Assembly (NCBI GenBank): GCA_028818995.1
Contig: JAPPMR010000803.1
Span: forward strand, 1-16,421
Source: Candidatus Poribacteria bacterium
GTDB lineage: Bacteria > Poribacteria > WGA-4E > WGA-3G
Length of the DNA stretch: 16,421 bases
Direction: 5' to 3'
Positions 1-10,273 of this stretch are shown here, piece after piece. Position numbers and translations under genes: made by a program. The notes under the pieces are model-generated. The model saw only the letters and a program-made list of their open reading frames with translations. It made no database searches and was not told where the DNA came from. Numbering within the stretch: position 1 is the stretch's first letter; each line of letters begins with the position of its first letter.

Positions 1-291
1 TTTTTATCATAATAAGCCTGCCGATCCAGTCATAACAAAGGATCGTAGCACATTACAAAATTCTATCATTTCAGAGTGACTCTGAAAACTCTAAAAGCTT
101 TTTATAACGTAAATACGGAGGAAAGGTATAGAATTCTTCAAGTCTTTATACCGAACTCACGTTATAGATATTCATAGCGTGGCAATAGTTCCCCTTTTCT
201 TTGCGTTCCAATAAAATTCTGAAAACAATGATGCCTTTGTGTGGTGTGGAAATATAGGTTGTAATCAGTGAGTTGTTGGATTTGATCCGAG
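1..291. other. Gene-free left edge with nested inverted repeats
   Basis: I see no supportable reading frame here. The stretch lies downstream of the WD40 gene. It contains an odd perfect palindrome at 69-87 (nine-base arms around a central G, TTTCAGAGT/ACTCTGAAA). It also contains a composite inverted repeat in which TATAACGT at 103-110 pairs with ACGTTATA at 159-166, enclosing GGTATA (125-130) paired with TATACC (147-152). These could fold as 3' structures of the WD40 transcript, but no T-run follows on the minus strand, so a classical terminator is not shown. Confidence 0.5.
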
Positions 292-1371
292 TTATTCCGT
301 GGGAGCAACATTCCACAAAATCATCGTGCCATCCATTGTGCTATTAGTTACGACAGTTTTGCCATCTGGTGAAAACACAATGGAGTCAATACGCCCCTTA
401 TGTCCTGTGAGTGCGTTCTTGAGTATCCCTATAGTAGTATCCCATAAATGAAGATCTTTACCATTGGCTGTAGCGAGGGTAGTTCCATCCGGTGAATATG
501 CTATGGAAAGAACAATATCTTGATTTCTGAGCGGCGTTTTGGGAGTTCCTGTGGTAGCATTCCATAAACGGACCATGTTGTCTTTATACCACGCACCGGT
601 AGCAATTGTTTTGCCATCGGGGGAATATGCAACAGAGTAGACCCCGTCTGTATGTCCAACGAGTGTTGTTTTTTCTTTTCCTGTTGTAACATCCCACAAA
701 CGTACCGTTTTGTCTCTACTGACACTTGCTATAGTGGTACCATCAGGCGAGAAAGCGATGGAATGGATAAGGTCAGTATGTCCAATGAACGAATTAATTT
801 GTTTTCCCGTTGCGACATCCCACAAACGGACGGTATTTTCATCAATAGCACTCGCAATCTGAGTACCATCGGGAGAATAAATAACTGAAGTAACGTAGTC
901 ACGTCGGGTAATATAACCTCTATTGTTAACAGTAGACGATTGTGAATCATTCTCAATTTGAAGTCTTTTATATTGACCTGTCTTAACATTCCACAAATGT
1001 ACTTTTCCGTCCCAACTCCCTCCTACAATAGTGATGTCATTAGGTGAAAACGCTACTGAATGGATTGTATCTGTGTGTCCTGTGTATGTTGCTTGGTGTT
1101 GACCTGTTTTTGCATCCCACAAATGGACACCACCCATATTCCCAGTAACGAAAATAGTCCCATCGGGGGAATAGGTTACGCAATTTGCCCATCTCTTATG
1201 TCCTGAGAAAAGAGGTTTCCCTTCGAATCTTTGTCCAAGTTTGCTATTGATTTCAACATCCGCAGCATCATATAAATATGCTGTCCCGTCATTACCTCCA
1301 ACAGCAATAGTTGCCCCATCGCAAGAATAAGTCAGAGAAGAAACTTTGGGAATATGCCCCTGAAGATTGCC
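292..1371 (-). CDS. WD40 repeat protein, C-terminal part (separated by frameshift)
   Basis: This frame carries eight WD40 repeats, each ending in a version of G-H, S-P-D-G, then V-R-L-W-D. The first ATG is at 1137, but it falls inside a repeat: the frame stays open to the stop at 1372-1374, and the residues before that ATG read as a complete WD blade (repeat core Y-S-C-D-G-A-T, then Y-L-Y-D) followed by the start of another. No ribosome binding site precedes 1137. The segment is therefore the continuation of the gene starting at 2360, cut off by a one-base loss near 1366-1368. It ends W-N-V-A-P-T-E at the TAA at 292-294. WD40 propellers are protein-binding scaffolds; the partner cannot be told from the sequence. 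If the frameshift is real, this half is probably not translated. Confidence 0.85.
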   Translation of the reverse strand, partial: GNLQGHIPKVSSLTYSCDGATIAVGGNDGTAYLYDAADVEINSKLGQRFEGKPLFSGHKRWANCVTYSPDGTIFVTGNMGGVHLWDAKTGQHQATYTGHTDTIHSVAFSPNDITIVGGSWDGKVHLWNVKTGQYKRLQIENDSQSSTVNNRGYITRRDYVTSVIYSPDGTQIASAIDENTVRLWDVATGKQINSFIGHTDLIHSIAFSPDGTTIASVSRDKTVRLWDVTTGKEKTTLVGHTDGVYSVAYSPDGKTIATGAWYKDNMVRLWNATTGTPKTPLRNQDIVLSIAYSPDGTTLATANGKDLHLWDTTIGILKNALTGHKGRIDSIVFSPDGKTVVTNSTMDGTMILWNVAPTE

Positions 1372-2360
1372 TCATCGTTCTCAACATCTACATGCCAAAA
1401 AATGATACCATCCCAACCCCTACTTGCAATTGTATTGCCATCCGGTGAATATTCAACTGACATTGCATAGTGTTTATGTCCCGTGAGTGTGTTTATGTGA
1501 TTTCCTGAGATAGCATCCCAGAGTCGCACCGTATCGTCTAAACTCGTAGTAGCGATTGTCATGCCATCAGGGGAGTAATCGACAGAAGTGACCCATTCCG
1601 TATGTCCCGTGAGTGTGGCTTCGGTCTGTCCTGTGGACACATCCCAAAGTCGCACCGTATCGTCTTCACTGGCGGTAGCAATTGTAGAACGATCTGGTGA
1701 ATACGCTATGGCAGATACGATAGAAGTATGTCCAGTGAATTCTGCTTTGCTTAATCCTGTTGCAACATCCCAAAAATGCACAGGACCATGATTACTTCCA
1801 GTAACGATTGTAGAACCGTCTGGCGAAAATGTCATGGAGCGAACAGCATTAGCCTTAATTGTGGATTTGAGATCACCCGTAACAGCATCCCATAATTTCA
1901 CCCCATCCCATGCCCCAGCGGCAATGGTGCTACCATCAGAAGAATACGCTACAGAATAAACTTCAGACCTATGACCCGTGAGCAAGTTAAGTTCTTCACC
2001 GCTTTGTGCATCATAAATCCAAATACCAATAGGCGTAGCAACTGCAAGTTGAGTGTCATCTGGGGAGTATTGCATCTGAATAATACGACCCTTACCAAAT
2101 CGTGCTGTAGCATTTTCAGGTAATGCCCATTTGGTAAAGTCATCTTGATCATCAATCACTTCAGATTGAGCTCTTAAACTATTTTGGCTGTCTATACCAA
2201 ACATTAACGCAATTAAGATGGCACTTGCAATGCTAAATGCCAATCGAATCAAAGGTTTGCTTAGGGAAGGAGTAGCAGGGTTAATACGAGCTATCGCTTG
2301 CATGATGTTTTTTATTTGGATCGGTAAGATTTGAAAGTTGCTGATTGCATCTCGTATCAT
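1332..2360 (-). CDS. WD40 repeat protein with N-terminal membrane/export segment, N-terminal part
   Basis: The start at 2360 is supported by AAGGA seven bases upstream. Residues about 38-57 form a hydrophobic segment preceded by basic residues, followed by L-R-A-Q-S, which could be a signal-peptidase-like site or mark the end of a membrane anchor. The propeller is therefore probably outside the cytoplasm (inference). Six WD repeats follow, with G-H at the start and L-W-D-type ends, at a period of about 42 residues. The last 9 residues before the stop at 1332 are out of register with the family. Moving to the other frame just after D-E-A at codon 1368-1370 restores an L-Q-G-H blade boundary. 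The intact protein would be about 690 residues with 14 WD repeats. Adjacent blades share exact 18-base stretches 126 bases apart, so recent internal duplication is likely. Confidence 0.9.
   Translation of the reverse strand: MIRDAISNFQILPIQIKNIMQAIARINPATPSLSKPLIRLAFSIASAILIALMFGIDSQNSLRAQSEVIDDQDDFTKWALPENATARFGKGRIIQMQYSPDDTQLAVATPIGIWIYDAQSGEELNLLTGHRSEVYSVAYSSDGSTIAAGAWDGVKLWDAVTGDLKSTIKANAVRSMTFSPDGSTIVTGSNHGPVHFWDVATGLSKAEFTGHTSIVSAIAYSPDRSTIATASEDDTVRLWDVSTGQTEATLTGHTEWVTSVDYSPDGMTIATTSLDDTVRLWDAISGNHINTLTGHKHYAMSVEYSPDGNTIASRGWDGIIFWHVDVENDEAIFRGIFPKFLL
1363..1371 (-). other. Frameshift site joining the two WD40 halves
   Basis: Up to the codon at 1368-1370 the upstream frame encodes V-D-V-E-N-D-E-A. 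The correct continuation N-L-Q-G-H is in the frame whose codons start at 1366, so the read sequence GCAATCTT would need to be GCAAATCTT. The lesion is thus one A missing from a short A run. It could be a true mutation, an assembly or sequencing error, or (less likely, as no slippery heptamer is visible) programmed frameshifting. Confidence 0.8.
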
Positions 2361-2427
2361 AAGTTCATCCTTTCAATTGGGTTCGCGCATTGCTCAGCCA
2401 GCTTTTCCGATATCTGTCAACCTCAAA

Positions 2428-2492
2428 GTAGGAGGGAACTCCGATTCCCGACCTATCAATGCGTTTCGTCGCGATTCGGAGATCGCTCCTAC
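2428..2492. repeat. Imperfect palindrome of the GTAGGAG type
   Basis: The left arm (2428-2452) and right arm (2468-2492) are each 25 bases, and 21 of 25 positions agree after reverse complementing, around a 15-base loop. Both arms begin GTAGGAG outward. The element lies between the MFS gene and the WD40 gene and resembles the shorter elements at 6528 and 6644. It is probably a REP- or MITE-like dispersed element, possibly also an RNA hairpin at the end of the MFS transcript. Confidence 0.75.
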
Positions 2493-2542
2493 AGTAAACG
2501 TGTATATTTAATTGTATAATTCACCATAATAGGATTTCAATC

Positions 2543-3871
2543 TCAATTATCATCTTCCAGATCAAACGCAAGTTTTTCTGTTTTCGCCTTTTCTTCATTT
2601 ACAAATGCAAGCAGAATCAATCCAACAATAAAGAAAACCATCAGTGAAATTATAGCCAGACGCGCGCTGCCTGTAATCTGCTTGATAACGCTAAATGTCG
2701 TGGGTCCCCAGATAGCAGAAAACTTGCTAAAGACAGAATAGAATCCGTAAAACTCTGCACTTGCTTGCTCAGGAATCATCGCACCATAGAAAGAACGACT
2801 GAGCGCCTGTGTCCCACCAAGGACAATCCCAACAACCATTCCTAATACAAAAAATTCCGTTGAAGTTTGGATAAAATAGCCATAAATTACGACACCACTC
2901 CATAAAACTAAAGAAATCATTACGGCTCGTCTTGCTCCAATGCGGTTAGCTATCAGACTGAATATCAATGCGCCTCCGATCGCAACGACTTGAACAAGTA
3001 AAAGCGTCACCATAAGGTGTGGTGTTCCAAGTCCCAATTCTTCCTTACCGTAAATTGTCGCCATACTGGTAACAGTGTGAATGCCATCATTGTAAATCAT
3101 ATAAGCGATCACAAAAAGAGTGAGATGTTTGAAATGTCCAACCTTTTTCACGGTTGCGAAAGTTTGACTAATGCCGAGGGAAAGATAAGCAAAGTATTTT
3201 GGTTGATTTTGGTACTTTTCGGGAAGTGTTTGCTCTGTCTTCATCTCTTTTAAGTATTTCACAGTGAGTAAAGTCCAACCTGCCCACCAGAGTCCTGTCA
3301 TCGCCATGGCGATTCGCACTGCCATCGATTGCTCAATCCCGAATGTTTTGTGCATTACAACAAGTGCCAGAGCAATACCATATTGCAGGGAACCGCCGAC
3401 ATATCCGAATGCAAAACCTTTAGCAGATACCGAATCGAGTTTATCTTCAGAAGCAAGATGCGGTAAAAAGGCATCGTAGAAAACATTCCCACCAATAAAG
3501 CAGACTTGCGTGCAGATATAAAGCACAACTGCTAACCACACATCTCCCGGTTTGCATAAAAAGAGTAGAGTGGCAAACAAGCTTCCAAAATAAGCAAAAC
3601 CGAGGAGAAATTTCTTTTTTGCCGAAGAAAAATCAGCTATTGCACCAAGTACAGGGGCAAAAAGAAAGACTAACAGCGCTGCGAATCCCAACATAAATCC
3701 CCATAACGCTGTTGCACTGACAGTTGCCCCGAATAGGGGGACACCGTCCTTGCCGACAATGCCTTCCGCAAAATAAATGGGCAGAAGCGCCACACCGACA
3801 GTGGTAATATAGGCTGAATTTGCCCAGTCGTACATGCACCAACCGAAAATTGATTTTTTATCGTTTTTCAT
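2543..3871 (-). CDS. MFS transporter, UMF1 family (Atg22-like)
   Basis: This is a polytopic inner-membrane transporter of 442 residues. The N-terminus has the UMF1/Atg22 hallmark G-W-C-M-Y-D-W-A-N-S-A-Y (residues 10-21), followed by hydrophobic helices throughout, consistent with the usual 12-helix fold. The frame is open to 4003, but the start at 3871 is preferred: AGGA lies about five bases upstream, the family motif begins ten residues later, and the 44-residue extension is not hydrophobic and would run through the katG terminator hairpin. Eukaryotic Atg22 exports vacuolar amino acids; substrates of the bacterial members are mostly unknown, and nothing nearby identifies one. It lies downstream of katG on the same strand, separated by a hairpin, so co-transcription is doubtful. 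The protein ends in an acidic tail, E-D-D-N. The family call is firm, the substrate is not. Confidence 0.92.
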   Translation of the reverse strand: MKNDKKSIFGWCMYDWANSAYITTVGVALLPIYFAEGIVGKDGVPLFGATVSATALWGFMLGFAALLVFLFAPVLGAIADFSSAKKKFLLGFAYFGSLFATLLFLCKPGDVWLAVVLYICTQVCFIGGNVFYDAFLPHLASEDKLDSVSAKGFAFGYVGGSLQYGIALALVVMHKTFGIEQSMAVRIAMAMTGLWWAGWTLLTVKYLKEMKTEQTLPEKYQNQPKYFAYLSLGISQTFATVKKVGHFKHLTLFVIAYMIYNDGIHTVTSMATIYGKEELGLGTPHLMVTLLLVQVVAIGGALIFSLIANRIGARRAVMISLVLWSGVVIYGYFIQTSTEFFVLGMVVGIVLGGTQALSRSFYGAMIPEQASAEFYGFYSVFSKFSAIWGPTTFSVIKQITGSARLAIISLMVFFIVGLILLAFVNEEKAKTEKLAFDLEDDN

Positions 3872-3942
3872 ATTTATCCTATTTGCAGATAAACCTGGAA
3901 CCTCATTCTGTATTTTTTCACATTGACTATGCAAAGCAAATT

Positions 3943-3982
3943 GGGGCAGCAGGGCGTGAGAGTTCCACGCACCTACTGCCCC
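3943..3982 (-). terminator. Terminator-like hairpin after katG
   Basis: The arms GGGGCAGCAGGGCGTG (3943-3958) and the complementary 3966-3982 pair over 15 bases, with one mismatch and one bulge, around a 7-base loop. This gives a very G+C-rich stem 14 bases past the katG stop. On the minus strand the stem is followed by AATTTGCTTTG, a moderately T-rich tail. It is probably an intrinsic terminator for katG or a 3' stabilising stem. Confidence 0.65.
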
Positions 3983-3995
3983 AACCTCAACAAAA

Positions 3996-6239
<2,244 letters not shown>

Positions 6240-6527
6240 CTAAGCACTCGTTTGAAAATCCAGATGGAACTCTGAAAGTAGTCATCTTACGGGTAATGCT
6301 CTAAAAATCGGGTGATTTGCCGCTAAAATAAAAAGAGATGACCCTTTCATTTACTTCGAAAAACAGGTACTAAGTGTTATAAAAAGGGAGACTTACATCC
6401 TATTCCTTGAATATATTATACATCAACGCTGTAAGAATGAAAACAAAAATTTGACCCCCTTGCACACGTCATATAATACCAAACTATTCAATCCTCCAAT
6501 AATTCCCCTTTTCTAAAACCTCTTGTT

Positions 6528-6578
6528 GTAGGAGCGACCTCCAGGTCGCGAACCGCTGAATACAATAAGCGTATTCAG
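6528..6578. repeat. Two adjacent small palindromes, GTAGGAGCG type
   Basis: GTAGGAGCGACCTCCAGGTC begins at 6528. Within it GCGACCT (6534-6540) pairs perfectly with AGGTCGC (6543-6549) around two bases. Immediately beyond, CTGAATAC (6556-6563) pairs perfectly with GTATTCAG (6571-6578) around seven bases. The opening GTAGGAGCGA and the CTCC are shared with the arms of the element at 2428-2492, which argues for a dispersed repeat family. Confidence 0.7.
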
Positions 6579-6643
6579 TGTTGATTTGGACAAATTTCAC
6601 ACGCACATTTGGAATTGAGTTGGTGCTGTAATCTTTCGCTTGT

Positions 6644-6667
6644 GTACGGCACGCGGAGCGTGCCTAC
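6644..6667. repeat. Short perfect palindrome GGCACGC/GCGTGCC
   Basis: GGCACGC (6648-6654) pairs with GCGTGCC (6658-6664) around GGA, with GTA and TAC just outside and one unpaired C. It is another G+C-rich hairpin in an A+T-rich spacer. It resembles dispersed intergenic repeats rather than a terminator, as no T-run follows. Confidence 0.65.
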
Positions 6668-6715
6668 TACCTTTTAGCATAAATATTGTCGGAAAGATTG
6701 TTTTTCAAAGAACTC

Positions 6716-6745
6716 TTGGAAGAATCCAGAAGATTAAGGTATAAT
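6716..6745 (+). promoter_or_regulatory. Candidate sigma70-type promoter for the plus-strand operon
   Basis: TTGGAA at 6716-6721 (four of six to the -35 consensus) is followed after 18 bases by a perfect TATAAT at 6740-6745. A second TATAAT lies at 6760-6765 but has no good -35. Transcription from the first would leave a leader of roughly 65 bases before the start at 6819. Whether this phylum uses the E. coli consensus is assumed. Confidence 0.4.
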
Positions 6746-6818
6746 TTTAACAGCTTGGATATAATAGCAGTAATCTTTTTTGACGTTGAAAACATACTAT
6801 GTCCGTAGGAGATGCTCA

Positions 6819-7937
6819 ATGAAAATAGTCGAGGTAAAAACTTATATGATCGACGTGCCACCACCGCACTGGGGTGGTAGGCATTGGATTTTTGTCAAGT
6901 TGGTGACTGACGAAGGGATTGAAGGCGTAGGAGAATGCACCTATCATACCCGATTAAACCACGTCGTCATTGAATTAATCAAGGATTGGGGTGAACGTTA
7001 TCTCATTGGAACGGATCCCTTTCGGATAGAAAAAATCTGGTCAACGCTTTATGAAGGTCCTTGTGTGCGGCACCCTGGTCCGCTTGCCACACCTGCGATG
7101 AGTGCAATAGAGATGGCGTGTTGGGATATCGTTGGAAAAGCGGTGAACCAACCCATTTACAACCTATTAGGAGGCATGTTCCATGAAAAATTGAGGGCAT
7201 ATTCTTATCTCTTGCATTGGCGGCACGGTGATTCGCCAGAAAAAACCGGTGAACTCGCGCTTTCTTACGTTGAAAAGGGATTTACTGCTGTCAAATTCGA
7301 TCCTGTCCATCCACACACGGCAGACAGATTGGAAACACTCAACTATGCAGAAAGTGTTATTCGTGGAATTCGCGATGCAGTGGGTGATAAATGCGATATT
7401 CTCATCGGTACACACGGACAGTTTAATACCAATAGTGCTATCCGTTTTGCCAAACGTGTTGAACCCTACGACCCACTCTGGTTTGAAGAACCTATACCAC
7501 CTGAAAATATTAAAGAAATGGCACGTGTTGCACAATCCACAAGTATCCCTATTGCCACTGGTGAACGGCTGCTGACCAAATATGAATTTGCTGACCTATT
7601 AGAACAACAGGCAGCTTCTATCTTGCAGATGGATTTGACAATAACAGGTGGCATCCTTGAATCGAAGAAGATTGCGTCTATGGGTGAAGCACACTACGCG
7701 CAAATTGCACCACACCTATACGGTGGTCCCATCGGCGGCGCAGCAAATATACAGTTAGATGTGTGTAGTCCAAACTTCCTGATTCAAGAAGGCATCCACA
7801 TGTGGGACGGATTTCATGCTGAAATTCTCAAGGAGCCGATACAGTGGGAAAACGGATACATCATCCCACCAACTGGACCTGGACTTGGTATTGAACTGAA
7901 CGAAGAAGTATTGGAAAAACACTCAATTGAACTCTAA
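6819..7937 (+). CDS. Enolase-superfamily protein, galactonate dehydratase-like (mandelate racemase/muconate lactonizing family)
   Basis: The protein is 372 residues, normal for the family. The start at 6819 follows TAGGAG at about seven bases; the frame also contains a TTG at 6780 without such a site. Residues about 1-125 form the capping domain, and the rest is the barrel. Visible active-site elements are K159-F160-D161 at the end of strand two, E223/E224 in F-E-E-P, E249 in T-G-E-R, D272 and H299 in A-P-H-L-Y-G-G-P-I. This pattern (EEP, GER, PH..GPI) resembles sugar-acid dehydratases of the D-galactonate type. The expected first metal ligand, Asp in D-F-H-G, aligns by eye with Gly in I-G-T-H-G (residues 196-200). 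Loss of water from a sugar acid is likely but the substrate is unknown. It is first in an operon, 14 bases before the ABC exporter gene. Confidence 0.88.
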   Translation: MKIVEVKTYMIDVPPPHWGGRHWIFVKLVTDEGIEGVGECTYHTRLNHVVIELIKDWGERYLIGTDPFRIEKIWSTLYEGPCVRHPGPLATPAMSAIEMACWDIVGKAVNQPIYNLLGGMFHEKLRAYSYLLHWRHGDSPEKTGELALSYVEKGFTAVKFDPVHPHTADRLETLNYAESVIRGIRDAVGDKCDILIGTHGQFNTNSAIRFAKRVEPYDPLWFEEPIPPENIKEMARVAQSTSIPIATGERLLTKYEFADLLEQQAASILQMDLTITGGILESKKIASMGEAHYAQIAPHLYGGPIGGAANIQLDVCSPNFLIQEGIHMWDGFHAEILKEPIQWENGYIIPPTGPGLGIELNEEVLEKHSIEL

Positions 7938-7951
7938 AACTTAAGGAAGAT

Positions 7952-10273
7952 ATGTCAACCGCAGACACACCAACGGGTACGCTTGATGAGCTGCCCGAAT
8001 CAATTGAAGATACATTAAATACGCTGGATATTGACTTTGAAGAGATACGATTTGCTGTACAAAGCGACGTAAGCTCAACAGGGAGTTACGGTGAAGAATG
8101 GTTCGTCCTAACAGATACTTCGATTTTTACCGTAACGGGTGCGGGTGAGGTGCTTCATTATATACCTTATCAAAGTGTTTTAGGTATTCGTGCTGAGACT
8201 GTAGTTGATGCTGGTCTCGTTGTGCTTGAAACACAGGAAGGGACTGTAGACCTAATTCGTTACTCAAACGGTTGTGCGGCGAAGTTCGGATTCGTGGCAC
8301 GATTTATCGGCGATGAGATAGAATTTCGATCTGGTAACCGAGATGAGCCACCGATTTGGGACTATAAGGTTGAGGAACATACTTGTAAAACCTGCGAATT
8401 GCCACTTGCAGATGAATTTTCCCCCTGCCGCGCATGCACAAAAAAACATAAGGTAATGTTACGTATTTTGACGTACATACGACCTTACCGCGGCAAAGCA
8501 TTACTCTATATTTTGTTCGTCATTACTGGAACCCTGATTACTTTAATCCCACCCTATCTTTCAGGTATTCTAATTGATGATATATTATTGTTTAACGCTG
8601 TTACTACACCTACACCAGATAATCAGACAACATGGTTAGGTAACATATTTCGAGCGATCCAACCAGCAGCATTAGCCTTGTCTATAGCGGTTGGTGTGCT
8701 GTTAATTACACAAATTATTAGCGTTTTATTTAATATCATTCAATCGCGGATAGCGGCGTGGCTTACGTTTCGGATTGCAGCGAATATACGCGAACACGTT
8801 TATGAGCATTTGCATAATCTGTCTATCCGATTTTTTGACAAACGGACTACAGGAACTGTTATCTCACATATCACCGAGGATAGTGAGCGACTACAGGACT
8901 TTATGTTGGAAGGACTGTCGTTCCTGAGTGTACAATTGTTTATGTTTTTCGGAATAGGCACTGTGTTATTTTTCATTAATTGGCAATTGGCTTGTTTTAT
9001 TTTGATCCCAATTCCGTTAATTGTCTTCGGTGCAGGTTGGTTTTGGCGTAAGGTGCGAAGTCTATGGCATCGCGCTTGGCGACGCCGCTCAAAACTTTTT
9101 GATGTTGTCAACGATTCTGTATCCGGTATACGTGTTGTTCGCGCATTTGGTCAACAAAAGGGTGAAGTTAACCGATTTGGCAGTGCAAACATTGATACAC
9201 GAGACTATGAAACCAAAGCTGAGATGGTCTGGGCAACATATTATCCACCGCTGATGTTTACTGTTCAATTTGGATCACTTATTGTCTGGTATGTCGGTGG
9301 TCTTGATCTTTTGGCTGGAACGATGACTCTTGGTGATTTAATGAGGTTTCACATTTATCTCGCAATGTTCTATGAGCCGCTACGATATGTTAGTCCGCTT
9401 ATCAATTGGGCTTCTCGTTCTATGACAGCAGCGGAACGGCTTTTTGAAGTAATAGACTCACAACCGGAACAGTTTGACGATGGCAATCTTAAAGCAATGC
9501 CAAACATTGTTGGAGAAGTCAAATTTCACAACATGACTTTCGGCTACGATGCACATAAACCTGTACTTCGGGACATAAATCTTCATGTGAAACCGGGTGA
9601 GATGATCGGACTTGTTGGACATTCAGGGGCAGGAAAATCTACCCTCATCAATTTAATCTGTCGCTTTTATACACCAGACGCTGGACGATTGGAAATTGAT
9701 AACGAAGATATTAAGCAGATAAACCTTAAGGATTTGCGCAGACAGATTGGGGTGGTACTACAGGAGCCGTATCTGTTCAGCGGCACCATCGCAGAAAACA
9801 TCGCCTATGCGAATCCCGATGCCTCAATGGAGGAAATTATTACTGCATCGAAGGCAGCGAATGCACACGAGTTTATCATCAAATTCCCTGATGGATATGA
9901 CACCGAAGTCGGTGAACGAGGTGGAAGTTTATCTGGCGGTGAACGGCAGCGTATCTCAATTGCACGAGCGATCTTACATAATCCCCGTATCCTAATTCTT
10001 GATGAAGCCACCTCTTCTGTAGATGTAGAAACTGAAAAAAAGATACAGCAGGCGATTGACAGATTGGTGCAAAACCGAACCACGTTTGCAATTGCGCACC
10101 GTCTTTCAACACTCAGAAATGCGGATCGTCTTTTCGTCATAGAGAAAGGCAAAGGCGTTGAATGCGGTTCTCACGAAGAACTTATGGAGAAAAAGGGGAT
10201 TTATCACAAACTCGTAGAAACACAGCGAGAAGCTGCTAATGTTCGCTCAGAAGCACAAATTGTGGAGAGATAA
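7952..10273 (+). CDS. ABC exporter with extra N-terminal domain (cyanophycin-locus type, fused permease and ATPase)
   Basis: The protein is 773 residues, about 170-190 longer than a standard half-size exporter. Residues about 30-125 form an extra beta-rich domain that looks PH-like (inference). Then comes a C-x2-C-x10-C-x2-C motif at C145, C148, C159 and C162, a likely zinc ribbon. The membrane domain spans about 170-480. The ATPase is complete: Walker A G-H-S-G-A-G-K-S-T (556-564), Q604, signature L-S-G-G-E-R (660-665), Walker B ending L-D-E-A with E685, and H715. It should act as a homodimeric inner-membrane exporter; the substrate is unknown. AAGGAAGA precedes the ATG. The next gene, DUF1854, starts on the base after this stop codon. 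ABC exporters adjacent to DUF1854 genes are known as a cyanophycin-associated pair, but no cyanophycin gene is visible here. Confidence 0.93.
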   Translation: MSTADTPTGTLDELPESIEDTLNTLDIDFEEIRFAVQSDVSSTGSYGEEWFVLTDTSIFTVTGAGEVLHYIPYQSVLGIRAETVVDAGLVVLETQEGTVDLIRYSNGCAAKFGFVARFIGDEIEFRSGNRDEPPIWDYKVEEHTCKTCELPLADEFSPCRACTKKHKVMLRILTYIRPYRGKALLYILFVITGTLITLIPPYLSGILIDDILLFNAVTTPTPDNQTTWLGNIFRAIQPAALALSIAVGVLLITQIISVLFNIIQSRIAAWLTFRIAANIREHVYEHLHNLSIRFFDKRTTGTVISHITEDSERLQDFMLEGLSFLSVQLFMFFGIGTVLFFINWQLACFILIPIPLIVFGAGWFWRKVRSLWHRAWRRRSKLFDVVNDSVSGIRVVRAFGQQKGEVNRFGSANIDTRDYETKAEMVWATYYPPLMFTVQFGSLIVWYVGGLDLLAGTMTLGDLMRFHIYLAMFYEPLRYVSPLINWASRSMTAAERLFEVIDSQPEQFDDGNLKAMPNIVGEVKFHNMTFGYDAHKPVLRDINLHVKPGEMIGLVGHSGAGKSTLINLICRFYTPDAGRLEIDNEDIKQINLKDLRRQIGVVLQEPYLFSGTIAENIAYANPDASMEEIITASKAANAHEFIIKFPDGYDTEVGERGGSLSGGERQRISIARAILHNPRILILDEATSSVDVETEKKIQQAIDRLVQNRTTFAIAHRLSTLRNADRLFVIEKGKGVECGSHEELMEKKGIYHKLVETQREAANVRSEAQIVER

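Noticed and set aside
1363..1371. Programmed ribosomal frameshifting in the WD40 gene
   Set aside because: No slippery heptamer or stimulatory structure is obvious, and a lost A in a short A run is a simpler explanation.
2415..2420. TTGACA on the minus strand upstream of the WD40 gene as a promoter
   Set aside because: No acceptable -10 follows at 15-19 bases.
6415..6420. TATAAT on the minus strand as the katG promoter
   Set aside because: No convincing -35 at a proper distance, and the leader would be more than 200 bases; possible but not supported.
6780..6818. TTG start of the enolase-superfamily gene at 6780
   Set aside because: The ATG at 6819 has TAGGAG upstream and begins exactly with the family's first strand.
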